A DNA stretch of 64,000 nt from Allolobophora icterica (taxonomy: Eukaryota > Annelida > Clitellata > Crassiclitellata > Lumbricidae): contig OY744609.1 of NCBI GenBank assembly GCA_963556255.1, positions 19,423,309-19,487,308 of the forward strand, given 5' to 3'. Positions 19,880-33,615 of this stretch are shown one piece after another. Position numbers and translations under genes: made by a program. The notes under the pieces are model-generated. The model was not told the DNA's origin, did no database searches, and saw only the letters and a program-made list of their open reading frames with translations. Numbering within the stretch: position 1 is the stretch's first letter; each line of letters begins with the position of its first letter.

Positions 19880-22800
19880 AGAAACCGACACTTCCGTCTT
19901 CTAACCTTCCACCACGAGGAGTGTTGCCTTTCCATCAGAAACCCACACTTCCCTCTTCTTACCCACCACCACGAGGAGTGTTGGCCCTTTCATCAGTAAC
20001 CCACACTTCCCTCTTCTTACCCACCACCACGAGGAGTGTTGGCCCTTTCATCAGAAACCCACACTTCCCTCTTCTTACCCACCACCACGAGGAGTGTTGG
20101 CCCTTTCATCAGAAAACCACACTTCCCTTTTCTTACCCTCCAACACGAGGATGATTGGACCTTTCATCAGCAACTCACACTTCCCTCTTCTTACCCACTA
20201 CCACGAGGAGTGTTGGCCTTTTCATCAGAAACCCACACTTCCCTATTCTTACCGACCACCACGAGGAGTTTTGCCATTTTGATCAGAAACCCACACTTCC
20301 CTCTTCTTACCGACCACCACTAGGAGTGTTTCCGCTTTCATCATAAACCCACAGTTCCCTATTCCTACCGACCACCACGAGGAGTGTTGCCCCTTTCATC
20401 AGAAATCCACACTTTCCTCTTCTTATCCACCACCACGAGGAGTGTTGGTCCTTCCATCAGAAACCCACACTTCAATCTTCTTACCCACCATCACGAGGAG
20501 TGTTCTACCTTTCATCAGGAACCGACACTTCCCTCTTCTTACCGACCACCACGAGGAGTTTTGCTCTTTTGATCAGAAACCCACACTTACCTCTTCTTAC
20601 CGATCACCACGAGGAGTTTTGCCCCTATCATCAGAAACCCACACTTCAATCTTCTTACGCACCACCACGAGTAGTGTTAACCTTTCCATCAGAAACCCAC
20701 ATTTTGTTCTTCTTGCCGACGACCACGAGGAGTGTTCGCCCTTTCATCAGAAACCCACACTTCCCTCTTCTTACCCACCATCACGAGGAGTGTTCTCCCT
20801 TTCATCAGGAACCGACACTTCCCTCTTCTTACCGACCACCACGAGGAGTGTTGCCCCTTTCATCAGTAACCCACACTTCCCTCTTCTTACCCTCTACCAA
20901 GAGGAGAGTTGGCCCTTTCATCAGAAACCCAAACTTCCCCCTTCTTACCCTCCGCCACGAGGAGTGTTGCCCCTTTCATCAGAAAATCACACTTCCCTCT
21001 TCTTACCGACCACCACGAGGAGTGCTGCCGTTCCATCAGAAACCCACACTTCCCTCTTCTTACCCACCACCACGAGGAGTGTTACCCCTTCCATCAGAAA
21101 CCCACACTTCCCTGTTCTTACCGACCACCACGAGGAGTGTTGCCACTTTCATCAGAAACGCACACTTCCCTCTTCTTACCCAGCACCACGAGGAGTATTT
21201 CCCCTTCCATCAGAAACCCACACTTCCCTATTCTTACCCTCTACCACGAGGAGTGCTCCCCTTTCATCAGAAACCCACACTTCCCTCTTCTTATCCACCA
21301 CCACGAGGAGTGTTGGCCCTTTCATCAGAAACCCACACTTAACTATTCTTACCGACCACCACGAGGAGTGTTGCCGCTTTCATCAGAAATCCACACTTTC
21401 CTCTTCTTATCCACCACCACGAGCAGTGTCGGCCCTTCCATCAGAAACCCACTCTTCCCTCTTCTTAACCACCACCACGAGGAGTTTTGCCCCTTTCATC
21501 AGAAACCCACACTTCCCTATTCTTACCCACCACCACGAGGAGTGTTAACCTTTCCATCAGAAACCCACACTCTCCTCTTCTTACCGACCACCACGAGGAG
21601 TGTTTCCCCTTTCATCAGAAATCCACACTTCCGTCTTCTTACCGACCACCACGAGGAGTGTTGCCCCTTTCATCAGAAACCTACACTTTCCTCTTCATCG
21701 ACCACCACGAGGAGTGTTAGCCCTTCCATCAGAAACCAACACTTTCCCCCCTTTACCGACCACCACGAGGAGTATTGCCCCTTCCGTCAGAAATCCACAC
21801 TCCCCTCTTCTTACCGACCACCACGAGGAGTGTTGCCCCTTTCATAAGTAACCCACACTTCCCTCTTCTTAGCGACCACCACGAGGAGTGTTGCCCCTTC
21901 CATCAGAAATCCACACTTCCCTCTTCTGACCGACAACCACGAGGAGTGTTGCCTCTTCCATCAGAAACCCACACTTCCCTCTTCTTACCCACCATCACGA
22001 GGAGTGTTGTCCCTTTCATCCGGAACTGACACTTCCCTCTTCTTACCCACCACCACGAGGAGTGTTGCCCTTTAATCAGAAACCCACACTTTCCTCTTCT
22101 TACCGACCACCACGAGGAGTGTTGCTCCTTTCACCAGAAACCGACACTTCGCTATTCTTACCGACACCACGAGGAGTGTTGGTTCTTTCACCAGAAACCC
22201 ACATTTCCCTATTCTTACCGACCACCACGAGGAGTGTTGCCTGTTCCATCAGAAACCCACACTTCGATCTTCTTACCCACCATCACGAGGAGTGTTGTCC
22301 CTTTCATCAGGAACCCACACTTTCCTCTTCTTATCCACCACCACGAGGAGTGTTGGCCCTTCCATCAGAAATCCACTCTTCCCTCTTCTAACCGACCACC
22401 ACGAGGAGTGTTGCCCCTTTCATCAGAAACCCACACTTACCTCTTCTTACCCACCACCACGAGGAGTGTTTCCCCTTCCATCAGAAACCCACACTTCCCT
22501 CTTCTTACCCTCTACCACGAGGAGTGTTGTCCCTTTCATCAGGAACCGACACCTATCTTCTAACCCACCACCACGAGGAGTGCTCCCCTTTCATCAGAAA
22601 CACACACTTCCCTCTTCTTATCCACCACCACGAGGAGTGTTGGCCCTTTCATCAGAAACCCACACTTCCCTATTCTTACCGACCACCACGAGGAGTTTTG
22701 CCCCTTTCATCAGAAACCCACACTTCCCTATTCTTACCGACCACCACGAGGAGTTTTGCCCCTTTCATCAGAAACCCACACTTCCCTATTCTTACCCACC

Positions 22801-25405
22801 ACCACGAGCAGTGTTAACCTTTCCATCAGAAACCCGCACTTTCCTCTTACCGACCACCACGAGGAGTGTTTCCCCTTTCATCAGAAACCCACACATCCCT
22901 CTTCTTACCGACCACCACGAGGAGTGTTTCCCCTTTCTTCAGAACCCCACACTTCCCCCTTCTTACCCACCATCACGAGGAGTGTTGCCCTTTTCATCAG
23001 TAACCCACACTTTCTTCTTCTTAGCCACCACCACGAGGAGTGTTAGCGCATCCACCAGAAACCCACACTTCCCTCTTTTTACCGACCACCACGAGGAGTG
23101 TTGCCCCTTTCATCAGAAACCCACACTTTCTTCTTCTTAGCCACCATCACGAGGAGTGTTGCCACATCCACCAGAAACCCACACTTCCCTCTTTTTACCG
23201 ACCACCACCGACCACCACGAGGAGTGTTTCCCCTTTCATCAGAAACCCGCACTTTCTTCTTCTTAGCCACCACCACGAGGAGTGTTAGCGCATCCACCAG
23301 AAACCCACACTTCCTTCTTCTTACCGACCACCACGAGGAGTGTTGCCCCTTCCGTCAGAAATCCACACTTCCCTCTTCTTACCGACCACCACGAGGAGTG
23401 TTGCCCCTTTCATAAGTAACCCACACTTCCCTCTTCTTACCGACCACCACGAGGAGTGTTGCTCCTTTCACCAGAAACCGACACTTCGCTATTCTTACCG
23501 ACACCACGAGGAGTGTTGGTTCTTTCACCAGAAACCCACATTTCCCTATTCTTACCGACCACCACGAGGAGTGTTGCCTGTTCCATCAGAAACCCACACT
23601 TCGATCTTCTTACCCACCATCACGAGGAGTGTTGTCCCTTTCATCAGGAACCCACACTTTCCTCTTCTTATCCACCACCACGAGGAGTGTTGGCCCTTCC
23701 ATCAGAAATCCACTCTTCCCTCTTCTAACCGACCACCACGAGGAGTGTTGCCCCTTTCATCAGAAACCCACACTTACCTCTTCTTACCCACCACCACGAG
23801 GAGTGTTTCCCCTTCCATCAGAAACCCACACTTCCCTCTTCTTACCCTCTACCACGAGGAGTGTTGTCCCTTTCATCAGGAACCGACACCTATCTTCTAA
23901 CCCACCACCACGAGGAGTGCTCCCCTTTCATCAGAAACACACACTTCCCTCTTCTTATCCACCACCACGAGGAGTGTTGGCCCTTTCATCAGAAACCCAC
24001 ACTTCCCTATTCTTACCGACCACCACGAGGAGTTTTGCCCCTTTCATCAGAAACCCACACTTCCCTATTCTTACCGATCACCACGAGGAGTTTTGCCCCT
24101 TTCATCAGAAACCCACACTTCCCTATTCTTACCCACCACCACGAGCAGTGTTAACCTTTCCATCAGAAACCCGCACTTTCCTCTTACCGACCACCACGAG
24201 GAGTGTTTCCCCTTTCATCAGAAACCCACACATCCCTCTTCTTACCGACCACCACGAGGAGTGTTTCCCCTTTCTTCAGAACCCCACACTTCCCCCTTCT
24301 TACCCACCATCACGAGGAGTGTTGCCCTTTTCATCAGTAACCCACACTTTCTTCTTCTTAGCCACCACCACGAGGAGTGTTAGCGCATCCACCAGAAACC
24401 CACACTTCCCTCTTTTTACCGACCACCACGAGGAGTGTTGCCCCTTTCATCAGAAACCCACACTTTCTTCTTCTTAGCCACCATCACAAGGAGTGTTGCC
24501 ACATCCACCAGAAACCCACACTTCCCTCTTTTTACCGACCACCACCGACCACCACGAGGAGTGTTTCCCCTTTCATCAGAAACCCGCACTTTCTTCTTCT
24601 TAGCCACCACCACGAGGAGTGTTAGCGCATCCACCAGAAACCCACACTTCCCTCTTCTTACCGACCACCACGAGGAGTGTTGACCCTTCCGTCAGAAATC
24701 CACACTTCCCTCTTCTTACCGACCACCACGAGGAGTGTTGCCCCTTTCATAAGTAACCCACACTTCCCTCTTCTTACCGACCACCACCAGGAGTGTTGCC
24801 CCTTCCATCAGAAACCCACACTTCCCTCTTCCTACCGACCACCACGAGGAGTGTTGCCTCTTCCATCAGAAACCCACACTTCCCACTTCTTACCCACCAT
24901 CACGAGGAGTATTGTCCCTTTCATCAGGAACCGACACTTCCCTCTTCTTACCCACCACCACGAGGAGTGTTGCCCTTTAATCAGAAACCCACACTTCCCT
25001 ATTCTTACCGACCACCACGAGGAGTGTTGCCCCTTTCATCAGAAACCGACACTTACCTCTTCATACCCGCCACCACAAGGAGTGTTGCCCTTTAATCAGA
25101 AACCCACACTTCCCTATTCTTACCGACCACCACGAGGAGTGTTGCCCCTCTCATAAGAAACCCACACTTTCCTATTCTTACCGACCACCACGAGGAGTGT
25201 TGCCCCTTTCATAAGTAACCCACACTTCCCTCTTCATACCGACCACCACGAGGAGTGTTGCCCCTTCCATCAGAAACCCACACTTCCCTATTCTTACCGA
25301 CCACCACGAGGAGTGTTGCCTCTTCCATCAGAAACCCACACTTCCCTCATCACGAGGAGTGTTGTCCCTTTCATCAGGAACCGACACTTCCGTCTTCTTA
25401 CCCAC

Positions 25406-25582
25406 CAGTGCTCGAAATGGAAAATTTCACGAAACGGAACGCTAGTCAAAGATATGGGAGCATTCACGTTAATTTCATAGTATTTTCCACAATAATTCAT
25501 TTGACGAACCGGAACGGAAACGCTAATTCATTTGACGAACCGGAACGGCGTTCCGGTGCGTTCCGGTCCATTTCGAGCACTG
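25406..25582. mobile_element. 177-bp hAT-type MITE inside the satellite, copy 1
   Basis: Ends CAGTGCTCGAAATGG and CCATTTCGAGCACTG form inverted repeats, and the interior repeats TTTGACGAACCGGAACGG. It interrupts the 58-bp array. No target duplication survives, as about 10 bp of the target unit are missing at the joint. Confidence 0.8.
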
Positions 25583-28500
25583 AGTGTTGCCCTTTAATCA
25601 GAAACCCACACTTCCCTATTCTTACCGACCACCACAAGGAGTGTTGCCCCTTTCATCAGAAACCCACACTTGCCTATTCTTACCGATCACCACGAGGAGT
25701 GTTGCCCCATCCACCAGAAACCCACACTTCCCTCTTCATACCGACCACCACGAGGATTGTTGCCCCTTTCATCAGAAACCCACACTTTCCTCTTCTTACC
25801 CACCACCACGAGGAGTGTTGCCCTTTAATCAGAAACCCACACTTCCCTATTCTTACCGACCACCACGAGGAGTGTTGCCCCTTTCATCAGAAACAAACTC
25901 TTCCCCCTTCTTACCCTCCGCCACGAGGAGTGTTGGCCCTTTCATCAGAAAAACCCACACTTCCCTCCTCTCACCGACCACCACGAGGAGTGTTGCCTCT
26001 TCCATCAGAAAGCCACACTTCCCTCTTCTTACCCATCATCACGAGGAGTGTTGTCCCTTTCATCAGGAACCGACACTTCCCTCTTCTTACTCACCACCAC
26101 GAGGAGGGTTGCCCTTTAATCAGAAACTCACACTTCCCTATTCTTACCGACCACCACGAGGAGTGTTGCTCCTTTCACCAGAAACCCACACTTCCCTATT
26201 CTTACCGACCACCACGAGGAGTGTTGGTTCTTTCACCAGAAACCCACACTTCCCTGTTCTTACCGACCACCACGAGTAGTGTTGTCCCTTTCAAGAGAAA
26301 CCCACACTTTCCTCTTCTGACCCACCACCACGTGGAGTGTTTCCCCTTTCATCAGAAATCCACACTTCCCTCTTCTTACCGACAACCACGAGGAGTGTTG
26401 CCCCATCCACCAGAAATCCACACTTCCCTCTTCTTACCGACCACCACCAGGAGCGTTGCCCCTTTCATCAGAACCCCACACTTTCCTCTTCTTACCCACC
26501 ACCACGAGGAGTGTTAACGCATCCACCAGAAACCCACTCTTCCCTCTTCTTACCGACCACCACGAGGAGTGTTGCCCCTTCCGTCAGAAATCCACACTTC
26601 CCTCTTCTTACCGACCACCACGAGGAGTGTTGTCCCTTTCATCAGGAACCGACACTTCCCTCTTCTTACCGACAACCACGAGGAGTGTTGCCCCATCCAC
26701 CAGAAACCCACACTTCCCTCTTCTTACCGAATACAACGAGGAGCGTTGCCCCTTTCATCAGAAACCCACACTTTCCTCTTCTTACCCACCACCACGAGGA
26801 GTGTTAACGCATCCACCAGAACCCCACACTTCCCTCTTCTTACCCACCACCACGAGGAGTGTTGCCCCTTCCCGTCAGAAATCCACACTTCCCTCTTCTT
26901 ACCGACCACCACGAGGAGCGTTGCCCCTTTCATAAGTAACCCACACTTCCCTCTTCTTACCCACCACTACGAGGAGTGTTAGCCCTTCCATCAGAAACCC
27001 ACACTTGCCTCTTCTTACCGACCACCACGAGGAGTGTTGCCCTTTAATCAGAAACCCACACTTCCCTATTCTTACCGACCACCACGAGGAGTGTTGCCCC
27101 TCTCATAAGAAACCCACACTTTCATATTCTTACCGACCACCACGAGGAGTGTTGCCTCTTTCATAAGTAACCCACACTTCCCTCTTCTTACCGACCACCA
27201 CGAGGAGTGTTGCTTCTTTCATCAGAAACCCACACTTCCCTCTTCTTACCCACCATCACGAGGAGTGTTGTCCCTTTCATCAGAAACCGACACTTCCCTC
27301 TTCTTACACACCACCACGAGGAGTGTTGCCCTTTAGTCAGAAACCCACACTTCCCTATTCTTACCGACCACCACGAGGAGTGTTGCCCCTCTCATAAGAA
27401 ACCCACACTTTCATATTCTTACCGACCACCACGAGGAGTGTTGCCTCTTTCATAAGTAACCCACACTTCCCTCTTCTTACCGACCACCACGAGGAGTGTT
27501 GCCCCTTCCATCAGAAACCCACTCTTCCCTCTTCTTACCGACCACCACGAGGAGTGTTGCCTCTTCCATCAGAAACCCACACTTCCCTCTTCTTACCCAC
27601 CATCACGAGGAGTGTTGTCCCTTTCATCAGGAACTGACACTTCCCTCTTCTTACCCACTACCACGAGGAGTGTTGCCATTTAATCAGAAACCCACAGTTC
27701 CCTATTCTTACCGACCACCACGAGGAGTGTTACCCCTTTCATCAGAAACCCACACTTCCCTCTTCTTACCCGCCATCACGAGGAGTGTTGTCCCTTTCAT
27801 CAGAAACCGACACTTCCCTCTTCTTACCCACCACCACGAGGAGTGTTGCCCTTAAACAGAAACCCACACTTCCCTCTTCTTACCGACCACCACGAGGAGT
27901 GTTGCCCCTTCCATCAGAAACCCACTCTTCCCTCTTCTTACCGACCACCACGAGGAGTGTTGCCTCTTCCATCAGAAACCCACACTTCCCTCTTCTTACC
28001 CACCATCACGAGGAGTGTTGTCCCTTTCATCAGGAACTGACACTTCCCTCTTCTTACCCACTACCACGAGGAGTGTTGCCATTTAATCAGAAACCCACAG
28101 TTCCCTATTCTTACCGACCACCACGAGGAGTGTTACCCCTTTCATCAGAAACCCACACTTCCCTCTTCTTACCCGCCATCACGAGGAGTGTTGTCCCTTT
28201 CATCAGGAACCGACACTTCCCTCTTCTTACCGACAACCACGAGAAGTGTTGCCCCATCCACCAGAAACCCACACTTCCCTCTTCTTACCGACCACAACGA
28301 GGAGCGTTGCCCCTTTCATCAGAAACCCACACTTTCCTCTTCTTACCCACCACCACGAGGAGTGTTAACGCATCCACCAGAACCCCACACTTCCCTCTTC
28401 TTACCCACCACCACGAGGAGTGTTGCCCCTTCCCGTCAGAAATCCACACTTCCCTCTTCTTACCGACCACCACGAGGAGCGTTGCCCCTTTCTTAAGTAA

Positions 28501-31500
28501 CCCACACTTCCCTCTTCTTACCCGCCATCACGAGGAGTGTTGTCCCTTTCATCAGAAACCGACACTTCCCTCTTCTTACCCACCATCACGAGGAGTGTTG
28601 TCCCTTTCATCAGGAACTGACACTTCCCTCTTCTTACCCACTACCACGAGGAGTGTTGCCATTTAATCAGAAACCCACAGTTCCCTATTCTTACCGACCA
28701 CCACGAGGAGTGTTACCCCTTTCATCAGAAACCCACACTTCCCTCTTCTTACCCGCCATCACGAGGAGTGTTGTCCCTTTCATCAGAAACCGACACTTCC
28801 CTCTTCTTACCCACCACCACGAGGAGTGTTGCCCTTAAACAGAAACCCACACTTCCCTCTTCTTACCGACCACCACGAGGAGTGTTGCCCCTTCCATCAG
28901 AAACCCACTCTTCACTCTTCTTACCGACCACCACGAGGAGTGTTGCCTCTTCCATCAGAAACCCACACTTCCCTCTTCTTACCCACCATCACGAGGAGTG
29001 TTGTCCCTTTCATCAGGAACTGACACTTCCCTCTTCTTACCCACTACCACGAGGAGTGTTGCCATTTAATCAGAAACCCACAGTTCCCTATTCTTACCGA
29101 CCACCACGAGGAGTGTTACCCCTTTCATCAGAAACCCACACTTCCCTCTTCTTACCCGCCATCACGAGGAGTGTTGTCCCTTTCTTCAGGAACCGACACT
29201 TCCCTCTTCTTACCGACAACCACGAGGAGTGTTGCCCCATCCACCAGAAACCCACACTTCCCTATTCTTACCGACCACAACGAGGAGCGTTGCCCCTTTC
29301 ATCAGAAACCCACACTTTCCTCTTCTTACCCACCACCACGAGGAGTGTTAACGCATCCACCAGAACCCCACACTTCCCTCTTCTTACCCACCACCACGAG
29401 GAGTGTTGCCCCTTCCCGTCAGAAATCCACACTTCCCTCTTCTTACCGACCACCACGAGCAGCGTTGCCCCTTTCTTAAGTAACCCACACTTCCCTCTTC
29501 TTACCCACCACTACGAGGAGTGTTAGCCCTTCCATCAGAAACCCACACTTGCCTCTTCTTACCGACCACCACGAGGAGTGTTGTCCCTTTCATCAGGAAC
29601 CGAAACTTCCCTCTTCTTACCCACCACCACGAGGAGTGTTGCCCTTTAATCAGAAACCCACACTTCCCTATTCTTACCGACCACCACGAGGAGTGTTGCC
29701 CCTCTCATAAGAAACCCACACTTTCATATTCTTACCGACCACCACGAGGAGTGTTGCCTCTTTCATAAGTAACCCACACTTCCCTCTTCTTACCGACCAC
29801 CACGAGGAGTGTTGCCTCTTTCATCAGAAACCCACACTTCCCTCTTCTTACCCACCATCACGAGGAGTGTTGTCCCTTTCATCAGAAACCGACACTTCCC
29901 TCTTCTTACACACCACCACGAGGAGTGTTGCCCTTTAGTCAGAAACCCACACTTCCCAATTCTTACCGACCACCATGAGGAGTGTTGCCCCTCTCATAAG
30001 AAACCCACACTTTCATATTCTTACCGACCACCACGAGGAGTGTTGCCTCTTTCATAAGTAACCCACACTTCCCTCTTCTTACCGACAACCACGAGGAGTG
30101 TTGCCCCATCCACCAGAAATCCACACTTCCCTCTTCTTACCGACCACCACCAGGAGCGTTGCCCCTTTCATCAGAACCCCACACTTTCCTCTTCTTACCC
30201 ACCACCACGAGGAGTGTTAACGCATCCACCAGAAACCCACTCTTCCCTCTTCTTACCGACCACCACGAGGAGTGTTGCCCCTTCCGTCAGAAATCCACAC
30301 TTCCCTCTTCTTACCGACCACCACGAGGAGTGTTGTCCCTTTCATCAGGAACCGACACTTCCCTCTTCTTACCGACAACCACGAGGAGTGTTGCCCCATC
30401 CACCAGAAACCCACACTTCCCTCTTCTTACCGAATACAACGAGGAGCGTTGCCCCTTTCATCAGAAACCCACACTTTCCTCTTCTTACCCACCACCACGA
30501 GGAGTGTTAACGCATCCACCAGAACCCCACACTTCCCTCTTCTTACCCACCACCACGAGGAGTGTTGCCCCTTCCCGTCAGAAATCCACACTTCCCTCTT
30601 CTTACCGACCACCACGAGGAGCGTTGCCCCTTTCATAAGTAACCCACACTTCCCTCTTCTTACCCACCACTACGAGGAGTGTTAGCCCTTCCATCAGAAA
30701 CCCACACTTGCCTCTTCTTACCGACCACCACGAGGAGTGTTGGCCCTTTCGTCAGGAGCCGAAACTTCCCTCTTCTTACCCACCACCACGAGGAGTGTTG
30801 CCCTTTAATCAGAAACCCACACTTCCCTATTCTTACCGACCACCACGAGGAGTGTTGCCCCTCTCATAAGAAACCCACACTTTCATATTCTTACCGACCA
30901 CCACGAGGAGTGTTGCCTCTTTCATAAGTAACCCACACTTCCCTCTTCTTACCGACCACCACGAGGAGTGTTGCCTCTTTCATCAGAAACCCACACTTCC
31001 CTCTTCTTACCCACCATCACGAGGAGTGTTGTCCCTTTCATCAGAAACCGACACTTCCCTCTTCTTACACACCACCACGAGGAGTGTTGCCCTTTAGTCA
31101 GAAACCCACACTTCCCTATTCTTACCGACCACCACGAGGAGTGTTGCCCCTCTCATAAGAAACCCACACTTTCATATTCTTACCGACCACCACGAGGAGT
31201 GTTGCCTCTTTCATAAGTAACCCACACTTCCCTCTTCTTACCGACCACCACGAGGAGTGTTGCCCCTTCCATCAGAAACCCACTCTTCCCTCTTCTTACC
31301 GACCACCACGAGGAGTGTTGCCTCTTCCATCAGAAACCCACACTTCCCTCTTCTTACCCACCATCACGAGGAGTGTTGTTCCTTTCATCAGGAACTGACA
31401 CTTCCCTCTTCTTACCCACTACCACGAGGAGTGTTGCCATTTAATCAGAAACCCACAGTTCCCTATTCTTACCGACCACCACGAGGAGTGTTACCCCTTT

Positions 31501-33438
31501 CATCAGAAACCCACACTTCCCTCTTCTTACCCGCCATCACGAGGAGTGTTGTCCCTTTCATCAGAAACCGACACTTCCCTCTTCTTACCCACCACCACGA
31601 GGAGTGTTGCCCTTAAACAGAAACCCACACTTCCCTCTTCTTACCGACCACCACGAGGAGTGTTGCCCCTTCCATCAGAAACCCACTCTTCCCTCTTCTT
31701 ACCGACCACCACGAGGAGTGTTGCCTCTTCCATCAGAAACCCACACTTCCCTCTTCTTACCCACCATCACGAGGAGTGTTGTCCCTTTCATCAGGAACTG
31801 ACACTTCCCTCTTCTTACCCACTACCACGAGGAGTGTTGCCATTTAATCAGAAACCCACAGTTCCCTATTCTTACCGACCACCACGAGGAGTGTTACCCC
31901 TTTCTTAAGTAACCCACACTTCCCTCTTCTTACCCGCCATCACGAGGAGTGTTGTCCCTTTCATCAGAAACCGACACTTCCCTCTTCTTACCCACCATCA
32001 CGAGGAGTGTTGTCCCTTTCATCAGAAACCCACACTCCCCTATTCTTACCGACCACCACGAGGAGTTTTGCCCCTTTCATCAGAAACCCACACTTCCCTA
32101 TTCTTACCGACCACCACGAGGAGTTTTGCCCCTTTCATCAGAAACCCACACTTCCCTATTCTTACCCACCACCACGAGCAGTGTTAACCTTTCCATCAGA
32201 AACCCGCACTTTCCTCTTACCGACCACCACGAGGAGTGTTTCCCCTTTCATCAGAAACCCACACATCCCTCTTCTTACCGACCACCACGAGGAGTGTTTC
32301 CCCTTTCTTCAGAACCCCACACTTCCCCCTTCTTACCCACCATCACGAGGAGTGTTGCCCTTTTCATCAGTAACCCACACTTTCTTCTTCTTAGCCACCA
32401 CCACGAGGAGTGTTAGCGCATCCACCAGAAACCCACACTTCCCTCTTTTTACCGACCACCACGAGGAGTGTTGCCCCTTTCATCAGAAACCCACACTTTC
32501 TTCTTCTTAGCCACCATCACGAGGAGTGTTGCCACATCCACCAGAAACCCACACCTCCCTCTTTTTACCGACCACCACCGACCACCACGAGGAGTGTTTC
32601 CCCTTTCATCAGAAACCCGCACTTTCTTCTTCTTAGCCACCACCACGAGGAGTGTTAGCGCATCCACCAGAAACCCACACTTCCCTCTTCTTACCGACCA
32701 CCACGAGGAGTGTTGACCCTTCCGTCAGAAATCCACACTTCCCTCTTCTTACCGACCACCACGAGGAGTGTTGCCCCTTTCATAAGTAACCCACACTTCC
32801 CTCTTCTTACCGACCACCACCAGGAGTGTTGCCCCTTCCATCAGAAACCCACACTTCCCTCTTCCTACCGACCACCACGAGGAGTGTTGCCTCTTCCATC
32901 AGAAACCCACACTTCCCACTTCTTACCCACCATCACGAGGAGTATTGTCCCTTTCATCAGGAACCGACACTTCCCTCTTCTTACCCACCACCACGAGGAG
33001 TGTTGCCCTTTAATCAGAAACCCACACTTCCCTATTCTTACCGACCACCACGAGGAGTGTTGCCCCTTTCATCAGAAACCGACACTTACCTCTTCATACC
33101 CGCCACCACAAGGAGTGTTGCCCTTTAATCAGAAACCCACACTTCCCTATTCTTACCGACCACCACGAGGAGTGTTGCCCCTCTCATAAGAAACCCACAC
33201 TTTCCTATTCTTACCGACCACCACGAGGAGTGTTGCCCCTTTCATAAGTAACCCACACTTCCCTCTTCATACCGACCACCACGAGGAGTGTTGCCCCTTC
33301 CATCAGAAACCCACACTTCCCTATTCTTACCGACCACCACGAGGAGTGTTGCCTCTTCCATCAGAAACCCACACTTCCCTCATCACGAGGAGTGTTGTCC
33401 CTTTCATCAGGAACCGACACTTCCGTCTTCTTACCCAC

Positions 33439-33615
33439 CAGTGCTCGAAATGGAAAATTTCACGAAACGGAACGCTAGTCAAAGATATGGGAGCATTCAC
33501 GTTAATTTCATAGTATTTTCCACAATAATTCATTTGACGAACCGGAACGGAAACGCTAATTCATTTGACGAACCGGAACGGCGTTCCGGTGCGTTCAGGT
33601 CCATTTCGAGCACTG
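33439..33615. mobile_element. 177-bp MITE inside the satellite, copy 2
   Basis: The same insertion with the same satellite flanks, 8033 bp to the right of copy 1. It differs by one base near its right end (GCGTTCAGGTCC where copy 1 has GCGTTCCGGTCC). The shared junctions mean it arose by block duplication and not by a new insertion. Confidence 0.8.

Noticed and set aside
20442..21548. 368-codon ORF and dozens of similar plus-strand ORFs in the satellite
   Set aside because: They are three-frame readings of a stop-free 58-bp unit. The unit is not a multiple of three and variants carry stops at random, with no start context, splice signal or domain.
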